From GCA-2687515 sp002687515 (GTDB taxonomy: Bacteria; Pseudomonadota; Alphaproteobacteria; Rhodospirillales; UBA2165): 64,000 bases of DNA. The notes under the pieces were generated by a model. That model searched no databases and was not told the DNA's origin. It saw only the letters and a program-made list of their open reading frames with translations. Numbering within the stretch: the stretch's first letter is position 1; each line of letters opens with the position of its first letter. Shown one piece after another: positions 1 to 7,545 of this stretch. The stretch spans positions 1 to 64,000 of the forward strand of contig JASLNU010000010.1 in NCBI GenBank assembly GCA_030745835.1. Reading direction: 5' to 3'. The translations under genes were made by a program, and so were the position numbers.

Positions 1-202
1 GGCAGGACCGGCACCGCAGGACACCGGGTCGGTTCTTGAAGCGGAAAGGATCGCCAACAATGCCGCAATGGGGACAAGCGAACCCGTCATTCCATCGAGC
101 CTTTTCCAGGTAGGCGGCGCAGGCCGCATCGTCAGGAAAAAACCGCTGGAACCCAGGAAGAGATTCCGGGAACGGAAGATCATCTCGATCGAGAACGTCC
201 AC
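1..202 (-). CDS. IS1595-family transposase, N-terminal part (runs off the left edge)
   Basis: The minus strand reads openly from a GTG at 202 (an in-frame TTG lies at 208) to the window edge, about 67 codons. Translation shows an amphipathic start (FPESLPGFQRFFPDD), then AAYLEKARWNDGFACPHCG and a second cysteine pair, CRSC. The order of an acidic/aromatic lead, an RW-x-DG-x-x-CPxCG knuckle and a CxxC pair is that of the zinc-ribbon domain at the N terminus of IS1595-type transposases. A purine-rich AGGGGG precedes the GTG by six bases. The catalytic DDE/DDN part would lie outside the window, so whether the element is intact cannot be judged. Confidence 0.72.
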   Translation of the reverse strand, partial: MDVLDRDDLPFPESLPGFQRFFPDDAACAAYLEKARWNDGFACPHCGIVGDPFRFKNRPGVLRCRSC

Positions 203-212
203 AGCCAACCCC

Positions 213-266
213 CTATCCGCTTTACGCCCACCCTAGATGTAGTGGGTGTGGGTGTCAAGCGGATAG
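213..266. repeat. Inverted repeat at the end of the IS1595-type element
   Basis: CTATCCGCTT (213-222) is answered by AAGCGGATAG (257-266). The complementarity continues inward imperfectly through the ACGCCCACC and GGGTGTGGGTG segments, giving arms of about 24 bases around the TAGATGTAG centre. It lies immediately upstream of the transposase start. It could be the transposase-binding end of the element or a hairpin limiting read-through into the transposase gene. The other end is outside the window. Confidence 0.5.
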
Positions 267-276
267 GCACGTAATA

Positions 277-306
277 TTGACCATTTTATTTATTTATGAC
301 GATAAT
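277..306 (+). promoter_or_regulatory. Candidate sigma-70 promoter of the DUF3568 lipoprotein gene
   Basis: TTGACC (277-282) and GATAAT (301-306) are separated by 18 bases in a very AT-rich stretch just outside the IS-end inverted repeat. A strong Shine-Dalgarno AGGAGG (340-345) sits five bases before the ATG at 351. Confidence 0.5.
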
Positions 307-350
307 ATTACCAAATATATTTACACTTTTATTTTGATTAGGAGGATACA

Positions 351-815
351 ATGAAAGCATTGAAATTCGCCATTATCGGACTGGCCATGCTGTCGCTGCC
401 GGGTTGCGCGGCGGTGGCGCTGACCGCCGCCGGGGTCGCCGGCGGTGTCGGTGTCGATCACACGCTGAGCGGCATCAGTTACAAAACCTTTACGACACCG
501 GCCGCCGATGTGCGCCGCGCCACATTGAAGACCCTGGCGCGCATGGATATCGCGGTGACCGATATCCGCGAAACCAAGTCGGGATGGGAAATCAAGGGCA
601 CCGCCGCCGACCGCGAGATTGACATCGAGCTGGAATCCCTGACCCGCCGAACGACGCGCATGCGCGTGGTCGCCAACGAGGGTGATATATTCTTCAAGGA
701 CAGCGCCACCTCGACAGAGATCATCATCCAGACCGCCGAGACCCTGGAATCGGAAATGGCGGCGATGGCTCCGGTGTCTTTTGCGCCGGGGCCCGATACG
801 GTCGGGAGGCGGTAA
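351..815 (+). CDS. DUF3568-type small outer-membrane lipoprotein
   Basis: The 154-residue product begins with a lipoprotein signal peptide: MKALK, a hydrophobic stretch, then LPGC with the lipidated Cys at about residue 19. A short glycine/alanine-rich stretch follows. The body (from about residue 40) has the DUF3568 pattern: TFTTPAADVRRATLKTL, a middle DIRETKSGWEIKG strand pair, and a C-terminal TEIIIQTAETLE helix. No enzymatic motif is visible and the family has no assigned function. The start is fixed by AGGAGG five bases upstream. The stop codon abuts the ATG of the next gene (TAAATG), so the two are probably co-transcribed. Family assignment is by recognition; the cellular role is unknown. 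Confidence 0.75.
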   Translation: MKALKFAIIGLAMLSLPGCAAVALTAAGVAGGVGVDHTLSGISYKTFTTPAADVRRATLKTLARMDIAVTDIRETKSGWEIKGTAADREIDIELESLTRRTTRMRVVANEGDIFFKDSATSTEIIIQTAETLESEMAAMAPVSFAPGPDTVGRR

Positions 816-1538
816 ATGTCCGTGTCACAACGCACTTTGTGCGCGGTTCTGGCACTGGCAATGCTGGCGGCAGCACCCGTTGGCCGGGCCGAAACACAAA
901 CGCCGCCAAATACTCCGGAAACATCAGTGGACGCCGCTTCCAGCTATGACAGCCTGTCGCCCGGAGGACGGGAAATCGTCGAAGCCCTATTCGCGGCGCA
1001 ATCCTCGGGAGGGGAAGGCCAAATGGGGGAAAGTTGGAGCCTCGATCGGATCGCCGCCGTCAAGGCCGACGGCCAGGGCTGGGGCCGGGTTTTCAAGGAA
1101 ATGAAGGCCGAGGGGCTGCTTTCGGCGCGCAATCTGGGTGAGGTTGTCAGTGGCCGGCACCGTAGCCTTGCATCCCGGCGCAAGGCGCGGCGGATCGACC
1201 CCGGTGCCGGGTCGATGCCCGCCGGCGGCGGCCTTGCGCGGCCAAGGGGCAAGGCCGAGCGCTCCTCCCTGCCGGGCAAAAGCCGGCTGCAGAAGCCCAC
1301 CGATATCGTCATCACCACCGCGTCGGGCCGCCAGGTGGGCGTGCGCCTGGGCAAGAACCGCCGGCCCCCGTCCGCGGGCCAGGCAAGCCGGCGTTACGGC
1401 TACGCCAAGGTGCGCGCCAGGCGCGCCCGTGGCTTGTCTCATTTGGGTGGCTCGGCGGGCGGAAGTTACGGCGTCCGGGGCGGCGCATCGTTGAGCCGCG
1501 CCGGCGGCAAGGTAAAGGCGCGCGGGCGCTTCAGGTAA
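816..1538 (+). CDS. Secreted basic hypothetical protein
   Basis: The 240-residue product starts directly after the stop codon of the DUF3568 lipoprotein gene. Residues 1-25 form a Sec signal peptide (basic start, LAVLALAML-like core, cleavage after GRA). A short predicted globular part (about residues 45-100) contains SYDSLSPGGREIVEALF and a tract ending in GRVFKEMKAEGLL. The rest is very rich in Arg, Gly, Ser and Ala and looks disordered, with repeated arginine-glycine stretches near the end. The highly basic tail could bind nucleic acid or anionic envelope polymers, but that is inference. I do not recognise a family. A repeated GTAATTATAT follows the stop (1535-1560). Confidence 0.55.
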   Translation: MSVSQRTLCAVLALAMLAAAPVGRAETQTPPNTPETSVDAASSYDSLSPGGREIVEALFAAQSSGGEGQMGESWSLDRIAAVKADGQGWGRVFKEMKAEGLLSARNLGEVVSGRHRSLASRRKARRIDPGAGSMPAGGGLARPRGKAERSSLPGKSRLQKPTDIVITTASGRQVGVRLGKNRRPPSAGQASRRYGYAKVRARRARGLSHLGGSAGGSYGVRGGASLSRAGGKVKARGRFR

Positions 1539-1687
1539 TTATATGCCGCCAGTAATTATATCCCACCGGCGGCCGTCGTTTCCGGCGCCGGCAAGCGTGC
1601 GCGGCATCGTTTCCAGCGTGCGGACGGGGGCTGGGGGCAGGGGGAAGAATAAGAAGCAGGCAACGAACTGACGGAACACCGATTCTA

Positions 1688-1716
1688 TTGACAATGTTCC
1701 TCTAATGTTCTATACT
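1688..1716 (+). promoter_or_regulatory. Strong sigma-70 promoter with an embedded LexA box (GTTC-N7-GTTC)
   Basis: TTGACA (1688-1693) and TATACT (1711-1716) are spaced by exactly 17 bases, close to consensus. The spacer contains GTTC (1696-1699), seven bases, then GTTC (1707-1710), which is the SOS operator described for alphaproteobacterial LexA. A repressor bound there would cover both promoter elements. The nearest downstream gene is lysK, 353 bases further on, with no clear gene between. Confidence 0.55.
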
Positions 1717-1905
1717 GATAGTCTTCTTTGATATTGTGAACGGGAAGTCACGATCGGCGGCCGGGAGCAGAATTCTGGGCGCGTGTCCTGCATATTAGGT
1801 ATTGAAAACCACGGAGACAGTGAGGCGGTGAGGAATATTTTGGCCGGGCGCGCCGCGTTTTACGCCTCTCCCACTCACCGCCCCGGTGGTTCAATTATCC
1901 CGGCG

Positions 1906-1951
1906 AATGTCCCTAGATGTCCACGAATGTCCATAAATGACCGTCATGTCC
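1906..1951. repeat. Helically phased ATGTCC repeats
   Basis: AATGTCC (1906-1912), GATGTCC (1916-1922), AATGTCC (1926-1932), AATGACC (1936-1942) and CATGTCC (1945-1951) recur at 10, 10, 10 and 9 base intervals. This places all copies on one face of the helix, about 120 bases upstream of lysK. Confidence 0.5.
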
Positions 1952-2068
1952 ATGCCCGTTTTTCCCGAAATATGTTGCATTTCGGCTCGCGTAGCGGCGG
2001 TGTTGACGGCATCGGCGCCGGAACCTAGGGTCCAGCCCTCAACCGGTAACCGGAAATAGCAGCCCGCC

Positions 2069-3667
2069 ATGAACGCCATTCAGGAGCACGCAAAAGAGGC
2101 CAACGCCTGGCCCTTCGCCGAGGCCCGCCAGCTCGAAAAACGGCTCGGCGGCAGGCTGCCGGCGAGGGGAGATGGTGCCGAATACGTCTTGTTCGAAACC
2201 GGCTACGGCCCATCGGGCCTGCCCCATATCGGTACCTTCGGCGAGGTCGCGCGGACCACCATGGTGCGCCATGCATTCGAGGCGCTGACCGGCATGGCGA
2301 CCCGCCTGATCGCCTTTTCCGACGATATGGACGGGCTCAGGGGGGTGCCCGACAACGTCCCCAACAAGGAGATGCTGGAGCAGCATCTGGGCAAACCGCT
2401 GACCTCGGTGCCCGATCCGTTCGGCACCCATGACAGTTTCGGCGCCCACAACAACGCGCGCCTCAAAAGCTTCCTCGACGAATTCGGTTTCGATTACGAG
2501 TTCAAGAGCGCCACCGAGGCCTACCAATCGGGCGAATTCGACGCCACCCTCCTGGCCATGCTGGAAAACCACGAGCGCGTGCGCGGCGTCATCATGCCGA
2601 CCCTGGGGCCGGAACGGCGCAAGACCTACAGCCCGTTCATGCCGGTCTGCCCCGACACCGGGCGCGTGTTGCAGGCGACGATTTTAGAGACCGATGCCGA
2701 CGCCGGCACCGTTACTTACGAAGGCGAAGGCGGCGAAAAGATCGAGGTGCCGGTCACCGGCGGCCATTGCAAGATGCAGTGGAAGGCGGACTGGGCCATG
2801 CGCTGGCTGGCGCTCGGCGTCGATTACGAGATGTCGGGCAAGGATTTGATCGATTCGGTTCGCCTGTCGTCGAAGATCGCGCGCCTCTTGGGCGGCAACC
2901 CGCCGGCGGGCTTTACCTACGAATTGTTCCTCGACGAAAACGGCGAGAAGATTTCCAAATCGCGCGGCAACGGCCTGACCATGGAGGAATGGCTGGCTTA
3001 CGCGCCGCCCGAATCCCTGACCCAGTTCATGTACCAGAAACCGACCCAGGCGAAGCGGCTCTATTTCGACGTGATCCCGCGCAACGTCGATGATTATTTG
3101 CGGCATGTGGCCAAATATCCGGAGCAGGACGGGCAAAAGCGGCTTGAAAATCCGGCCTGGCACATCCATTCCGGCGCGCCGCCCCGCGAAGACGCGCACC
3201 TTTCCTACAACATCCTTCTCAACCTGGCCGGCGTCTGCAATTCCGAGGACAAATCCGTGCTTTGGCATTTCATCACCCGCTATCGGCCCGACGCAACGCC
3301 GGAAAACGCACCGACATTGGACCGGCTGACCGAATACGCGATCAATTATTTCCGGGATTTCGTCAAGCCGGAGAAGACCTACCGCTTGCCCAATGAGGCC
3401 GAGCGCGCCGCCCTCGAAGATTTGGATCAAACCTTGGCCGACCTGCCGGCGGACGCGGCGGCGGAAGACATCCAGACCCAAATCTACGAGGTCGGCAAGC
3501 GCCATTATGGCGAGGATTTGAAAAGCTGGTTCAAGGCTCTCTACGAGACCCTGCTGGGCCAGTCCACCGGCCCGCGCATGGGCTCGTTTACCGCCCTCTA
3601 CGGCATCAATGAGACGCGGGCGCTGGTCGGCCGCGTTCTCGGCGGCGAGGATTTGGGGGCGGGTTAG
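2069..3667 (+). CDS. lysK: Lysyl-tRNA synthetase, class I
   Basis: The 532-residue enzyme attaches lysine to tRNA-Lys in the cytoplasm. The class I Rossmann signatures are visible: GPSGLPHIGTFGEV near residue 50 (HIGH-type) and KISKSRGNG near residue 295 (KMSKS-type). Length and C-terminal architecture fit the archaeal/alphaproteobacterial class I LysRS rather than the class II enzyme of gammaproteobacteria. The start was taken at the ATG giving MNAIQEHAKEANAWPFAEA. The sugar-lactonase-like gene follows after 14 bases and may be co-transcribed. A long leader with a LexA-type promoter lies upstream, but a link between SOS control and this gene is unproven. Confidence 0.95.
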   Translation: MNAIQEHAKEANAWPFAEARQLEKRLGGRLPARGDGAEYVLFETGYGPSGLPHIGTFGEVARTTMVRHAFEALTGMATRLIAFSDDMDGLRGVPDNVPNKEMLEQHLGKPLTSVPDPFGTHDSFGAHNNARLKSFLDEFGFDYEFKSATEAYQSGEFDATLLAMLENHERVRGVIMPTLGPERRKTYSPFMPVCPDTGRVLQATILETDADAGTVTYEGEGGEKIEVPVTGGHCKMQWKADWAMRWLALGVDYEMSGKDLIDSVRLSSKIARLLGGNPPAGFTYELFLDENGEKISKSRGNGLTMEEWLAYAPPESLTQFMYQKPTQAKRLYFDVIPRNVDDYLRHVAKYPEQDGQKRLENPAWHIHSGAPPREDAHLSYNILLNLAGVCNSEDKSVLWHFITRYRPDATPENAPTLDRLTEYAINYFRDFVKPEKTYRLPNEAERAALEDLDQTLADLPADAAAEDIQTQIYEVGKRHYGEDLKSWFKALYETLLGQSTGPRMGSFTALYGINETRALVGRVLGGEDLGAG

Positions 3668-3681
3668 AGGGGGAACAGGAC

Positions 3682-4605
3682 ATGACCTACAGGATCGAAC
3701 AAGTCGCCGATTGCGAAAATTATCTGGGCGAAGGCCCGGTATGGGATGTGGAATCGGGGCTCTTTTATTGGGTCGACGGCACCGGACGGCGCAAGGGCAA
3801 GGACAATGTGTTCCGCATGGAGCCGCGGTCGGGCCGCGTCGAGAGCCGCTCGATACCCGATCACGATGTCGGCGCCATCGCCATCCGCAAGGACGGCGGC
3901 ATGGTCGCGGCCATGGATGACGGCTTCTACTTCTACGATTTCGACAGCGAGGAATTGGATCTGATCACCGCGATCGAGGCCGACCAGCCGCGCACCCGCC
4001 TCAACGACGGCAAGGTCGACCGGGCCGGCCGCTTCATCGCCGGCGGCATGGACGATCTCGAAGACCTGGCCATCTGCGGATTATGGCGCCTCGATCCGGA
4101 CCTATCGGTCACCCGCATCGGCGGCGAGATCATCTGCACCAACGGTCCCTGCTGGTCGCCCGACGATAAAACCTTCTATGTCACCGACACCTTCCAGGAA
4201 GAAATCTGGGCCCATGATTACGACATCGAAACCGGGGCGCTGGCCAACCGGCGGGTGTTCGCCAGCACCCGTGGCATGACCGGCATTTGCGACGGCTCGA
4301 CCGTCGATGCCGAAGGCTATATGTGGACGGCGGAATTGGTCACCGGCGAATTGGTGCGCCGGGCGCCTGACGGAAGCGAGGAACGGCGCATCGGCATGCC
4401 GGTCAAAAACATCACCAGCGTCACCTTCGGCGGCGATGACATGGATGAAATTTACGTCACCACGATGTGCCGGGTGGACCATCCCGGCGCCGCCGCCCAT
4501 GGCCGCTTCGTGGTCGAGGACAAGCCCCAGTTCGGCGCCGGCTCGCTGTTCAAGCTCACCGGCCTCGGCATCCGCGGCATCCCGGAGCCGAGGTTCGGGG
4601 GGTAA
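3682..4605 (+). CDS. SMP-30/gluconolactonase/LRE family hydrolase
   Basis: The 307-residue product is a six-bladed beta-propeller lactonase of the SMP-30 type. Members open sugar-acid lactones using one divalent metal. Expected metal-binding positions are recognisable: the Glu of ENYLGEGPVWD (about residue 18), the Asn of RLNDGKVD (about 110), the Asn of CTNGPCWSPDD (about 154), and the Asp of ICDGSTVDAEG (about 205). No signal peptide is present, so it should be cytoplasmic. It starts 14 bases after lysK, but neighbours do not identify its substrate. Length is normal for the family. Confidence 0.85.
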   Translation: MTYRIEQVADCENYLGEGPVWDVESGLFYWVDGTGRRKGKDNVFRMEPRSGRVESRSIPDHDVGAIAIRKDGGMVAAMDDGFYFYDFDSEELDLITAIEADQPRTRLNDGKVDRAGRFIAGGMDDLEDLAICGLWRLDPDLSVTRIGGEIICTNGPCWSPDDKTFYVTDTFQEEIWAHDYDIETGALANRRVFASTRGMTGICDGSTVDAEGYMWTAELVTGELVRRAPDGSEERRIGMPVKNITSVTFGGDDMDEIYVTTMCRVDHPGAAAHGRFVVEDKPQFGAGSLFKLTGLGIRGIPEPRFGG

Positions 4606-4706
4606 GGGGGCCGAGCTGTTTGGCGGCGCGGGGACGAAATGTGCCCGTGTTGCAGAATTTGCCCAAAATCGGCCTTGTTAAATATACACACGAAACACAA
4701 AAAAAA

Positions 4707-4856
4707 GTGCATATTATCTTGACATGCACTCGTGATGTACATATTCTCAGGATATGCACTCAAAAAATAAAAATGAATGCATATTTTACCGACCTACACT
4801 CGCGGCATACATATCCTTAAATTATGCACTCGAAATAGAAAAAAAGTGCCTATTTT
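4707..4856. repeat. Degenerate 70-bp tandem repeat built of phased dyads upstream of fic
   Basis: Four 26-base units start at 4707, 4737, 4777 and 4807, and a half unit at 4846. Consensus is RTGCATATT, eight bases, ATGCACTCG, so each unit holds inverted TGCAT/ATGCA half-sites. Unit spacing alternates 30/40/30/40 bases, i.e. a 70-base period present about 2.1 times, with A-rich linkers. All spacings are near multiples of the helical turn. The array covers the candidate fic promoter. Confidence 0.7.
4719..4747 (+). promoter_or_regulatory. Candidate fic promoter inside the dyad array
   Basis: TTGACA (4719-4724) and TATTCT (4742-4747) are 17 bases apart. The -35 lies in dyad unit 1 and the -10 in unit 2, so any protein binding the dyads would be expected to affect initiation. 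Confidence 0.5.
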
Positions 4857-4930
4857 AAGGGTAATTAGAGGTGATGGGAAAATCTCGAAATAGCCTACAA
4901 AAAAAACCAAGTTGGTTTGGAAATATCTAA

Positions 4931-6070
4931 ATGACTCCATTTAATCCGCTACGTCCCTACAACAGCTTGCCTGAACTTCCGCCAAAGGCTGAACTGGAAA
5001 CGCACGTCGTTCTAAAGAGTTGCCTCACGGCACGGGTTGCCTTGGAGGGGCTCAAGACAGCCGGTGCGCTAATTCCCAATCAGAATGTATTGATCAATTC
5101 CATTCCCTTGAGGGAAGCCAGAGACAGTTCTGCTATAGAAAACATCGTCACCACCGAGGACAAGCTATTTCATCACGCGGCGGCCCAGGAGGGCGAAGCG
5201 GACCCGGCGACCAAGGAAACCTTGCGTTATCGGACGGCATTGTTCGAAGGATTTGTCGATATTCAGACCCGCCCGCTTTCAACGGCAACCGCGGTCAAAA
5301 TCTGCCGCACGATCCGCGCCGTCGAAATCGACATTCGAAACACACCGGGAACGGCGCTGCGCAGTACTGTTTCCCGGGAAATCATTTTTACGCCGCCGGA
5401 GGGCGAGCACCTGTTGCGCGAAAAGCTTGGCAATTGGGAACGCTATCTGAACGGAAAGGATGGTACCGATCCCCTCATTCGAATGGCTGTCGGGCATTAT
5501 CAATTTGAAGCAATTCACCCATTCACCGATGGTAACGGCCGAACCGGACGGGCGCTCAATATATTGTACCTTATCGATCAGGGGTTGCTTGACATTCCCG
5601 TGCTTTATCTCAGCCGCTTTATTATCGAGAACAAGGATGATTATTACAGGCTGATCAGAGAGGTAACCGAAAACGGTGCGTGGGAATCTTGGATTCTCTA
5701 TATGCTCGCCGCGATCGACGATACGGCCAAATGGACCAAGGCAAAAATCATCGCCATCAAGGCACTGATGGACCACACGCGTGATTATATCAGCGCGGTT
5801 TATCCAAAAATCTACAGCCGTGAATTGGTTGAATTGATTTTCATGCAGCCCTATTGCCGAATTGGACATTTAATCGATGCTAAAATTGCGCAAAGGAATG
5901 CCGCGTCCCGCTATCTAAAGGCATTGAGCGATATCGGTGTGCTGTCGGAGATGCAGATCGGCAGGGAAAAATTTTTCGTGCATCGGAAATTTCTGAAATT
6001 GCTGATGGCCGAGGTAAACAAATTCATGCTCTATGGCCCGAGGCTCAGCGATGAACCTGGACCGAACTAG
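4931..6070 (+). CDS. Fic family protein (adenylyltransferase) with N-terminal inhibitory motif and C-terminal winged-helix-like region
   Basis: The 379-residue product has the Fic signature HPFTDGNGRTGR at about residue 197. The catalytic His, the anion-binding GNGR and the final Arg are all present, so it should transfer AMP from ATP to a target hydroxyl. An S/T-xxx-E-G/N inhibitory motif, SSAIEN, occurs at about residue 65, the position of the alpha-inh helix in class II Fic proteins. After the Fic core, residues 280-370 are helical and end in a winged-helix-like stretch (NAASRYLKALSDIGVLSE). Overall size and order match SoFic-type enzymes. The gene and its upstream region are visibly AT-richer than the flanks, and the ribosome site is weak (GGAAATATCTA-ATG), which suggests transfer. 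No antitoxin gene adjoins it. Confidence 0.9.
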   Translation: MTPFNPLRPYNSLPELPPKAELETHVVLKSCLTARVALEGLKTAGALIPNQNVLINSIPLREARDSSAIENIVTTEDKLFHHAAAQEGEADPATKETLRYRTALFEGFVDIQTRPLSTATAVKICRTIRAVEIDIRNTPGTALRSTVSREIIFTPPEGEHLLREKLGNWERYLNGKDGTDPLIRMAVGHYQFEAIHPFTDGNGRTGRALNILYLIDQGLLDIPVLYLSRFIIENKDDYYRLIREVTENGAWESWILYMLAAIDDTAKWTKAKIIAIKALMDHTRDYISAVYPKIYSRELVELIFMQPYCRIGHLIDAKIAQRNAASRYLKALSDIGVLSEMQIGREKFFVHRKFLKLLMAEVNKFMLYGPRLSDEPGPN

Positions 6071-6074
6071 AGTG

Positions 6075-6099
6075 CGGGAAACGGCCAAAATGTTTCCCG
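6075..6099. terminator. Small hairpin between convergent fic and aminotransferase genes
   Basis: CGGGAAAC (6075-6082) pairs perfectly with GTTTCCCG (6092-6099) around a nine-base loop. It lies between the stops of two convergent genes and lacks a clear T-tract, so its terminator role is tentative. Confidence 0.35.
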
Positions 6100-6107
6100 A
6101 CCCGCCA

Positions 6108-6971
6108 TCAACACCCCTCCGCAAATTCCATGTAGAGCGCCCGCACGCGCTCATAGACCGGGCCGGGTTGCAGATCGCGGGTATCGAGGCGGATGCAGGG
6201 CATGATCTTGGAGTAATTGCCGGTCGAGAACAGCTCGTCGGCCTCGGCCAGTTCGCCGTAGTCCACCGTCCGCTCCTCGACCTCGGTGCCGTCGGCGGCG
6301 AGCAGTTGGATCACCCTTTGCCGGGTGATGCCGTTGAGGAAGGTGCCGTTCGGCGCCGGCGTTACAATCTGCCCGTCGCGCGTGAAAAAAAGGTTGGTGT
6401 AGGCGAACTCGGCGACATTGCCAAAGGGGTCGAGGACGACGGCGGTATCGAAGCCCTTGTCGCGCGCCTCCTGCACGGCGCGGGCCACGTTCGGGTAAAG
6501 GCAGGAGGCCTTGGCCTCGGTCGGCGCCTGGTCGCGGTCCGGGCGGCGGAAGCTGGAGAGGCAGGCGGAAAAACCGGCGGGCTCGGGCAGCGGTGCTTCG
6601 TAGATGGAGAGCACGAACTTGGTGCTTTCGGCGACCGGCGTGATGAAGCCGTCCTCGGCGTAATACATCGGGCAGATGTAAAGATCGATATCGGGCGGAA
6701 AGGCCTTCATGCCGTCCCGCGCCAAGGCCTCGATCTCCGCCGCTTCCAATGTCGGGTTGAGGCCCAGAATCTCGGCCGAGCGGTTGACCCGCCGGCAATG
6801 CAGATCGAGGTCCGGGATATGCCTGCCGATCGAGCGGGCACCGTCGAAGACGATCGAGGACAGCCACATGGCCTGGCTGTCGGGCGCCAGCACCGGCGGG
6901 CTGCCGTCATGCCATTCGCCGTCGGCGTAGGTGCGGGTCAGGCGCCCCGGTTCGTTCATGGTTTTGGCCAT
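6108..6971 (-). CDS. Class IV aminotransferase (branched-chain aminotransferase-like)
   Basis: The 287-residue product belongs to the fold-type IV PLP enzymes (IlvE/DAAT/PabC). The PLP lysine is in TEAKASCLYPN (about residue 155). The cofactor-binding Glu occurs in NVAEFAYTNLFF (about 190), and the phosphate-binding segment in NGITRQRVIQL (about 215). The early FDGAR motif near residue 44 is typical of the branched-chain subgroup, so transfer between branched-chain amino acids and 2-oxoglutarate is likely. A D-amino acid or aminodeoxychorismate role cannot be excluded. It lies 26 bases downstream of tadA on the same strand. Confidence 0.8.
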   Translation of the reverse strand: MAKTMNEPGRLTRTYADGEWHDGSPPVLAPDSQAMWLSSIVFDGARSIGRHIPDLDLHCRRVNRSAEILGLNPTLEAAEIEALARDGMKAFPPDIDLYICPMYYAEDGFITPVAESTKFVLSIYEAPLPEPAGFSACLSSFRRPDRDQAPTEAKASCLYPNVARAVQEARDKGFDTAVVLDPFGNVAEFAYTNLFFTRDGQIVTPAPNGTFLNGITRQRVIQLLAADGTEVEERTVDYGELAEADELFSTGNYSKIMPCIRLDTRDLQPGPVYERVRALYMEFAEGC

Positions 6972-6997
6972 CTGCGTTCCTCGTCTTTGCGCTCACT

Positions 6998-7465
6998 TTA
7001 CCTGCGTTCGGTAAAAAAGTCCTTTAACAACTCAGCCGCCTTGGTTTCCTCGATGCCGCCATAGATTTCGGGCGCGTGGTGGCAGGTGGGCTGGCTGAAA
7101 ATGCGGGGCCCGTGTTCGACGCCGCCGCCCTTGGCGTCATAGGCGCCGAAATAGAGGCGCCTGAGCCGGGCGAACGAGATCGCGGCGGCGCACATCGGGC
7201 AGGGCTCCAACGTGACGTAGAGATCGCAATCGGCCAGCCTGGGCGCGCCCAGGGCCTCGCCGGCGGCGCGGATGACCAGCATTTCGGCGTGCGCCGTCGG
7301 ATCGCCCCGTTCGATCATGCGGTTGCCGTCGGCGGCCAGCACCGCGCCGGAAGCGTCCACCAGCACCGCGCCGACCGGCACCTCGGCGCGGGCGCCGGCG
7401 TTTCTGGCATGGCTGAGCGCCAGGGCCATCGGATTTTCCAGGGGTTCCTTTGGGGCATCGTTCAT
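6998..7465 (-). CDS. tadA: tRNA-specific adenosine deaminase (A34 to inosine)
   Basis: The product is a zinc-dependent cytidine/deoxycytidylate-type deaminase. HAEM (TAHAEMLVI, about residue 60) gives the His ligand and catalytic Glu. PCPMC (LEPCPMCAAAI, about residue 90) gives the two Cys ligands. The EVPVGAVLV segment near residue 30 is characteristic of TadA, which makes inosine at the wobble position of tRNA-Arg. The open frame extends to a TTG at 7501, but the ATG at 7465 gives a normal-length protein (155 residues) and is preferred. A guanine or cytosine deaminase is a less likely alternative. Confidence 0.82.
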   Translation of the reverse strand: MNDAPKEPLENPMALALSHARNAGARAEVPVGAVLVDASGAVLAADGNRMIERGDPTAHAEMLVIRAAGEALGAPRLADCDLYVTLEPCPMCAAAISFARLRRLYFGAYDAKGGGVEHGPRIFSQPTCHHAPEIYGGIEETKAAELLKDFFTERR

Positions 7466-7545
7466 GCCGCCAAACTGGAGCAAGTGTCTATGGATGGTCA
7501 AGGGCGGGCGTTGCGCGGCCCCGGGTCCCGTCCTAAAGTGCGGCT

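Larger units (their letters stand above)
1539..2068. other. 530-base region with no confident gene
   Basis: It holds a G-rich run (1620-1650), the promoter with LexA-box pattern at 1688-1716, a wide dyad GGCGGTGAG (1824-1832) with CTCACCGCC (1874-1882), and a cluster of ATGTCC motifs (1906-1951). A GTG-started reading frame of 81 codons runs 1783-2028, but it lacks a good ribosome site and resembles nothing I know. It could be a small SOS peptide or part of a leader or small RNA. The start of lysK follows. Confidence 0.4.

Noticed and set aside
68..274. Plus-strand 68-codon frame at the left edge
   Set aside because: It is the shadow of the IS1595-type transposase frame on the minus strand and crosses the inverted repeat.
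4707..4856. Dyad array as iterons of a replication origin
   Set aside because: No Rep or parAB genes, no DnaA boxes seen, and the array coincides with the fic promoter; a regulatory role is simpler.
4707..4856. CRISPR array
   Set aside because: Repeats are degenerate, spacers are not unique in size (4 and 14 bases) and no cas gene is present.
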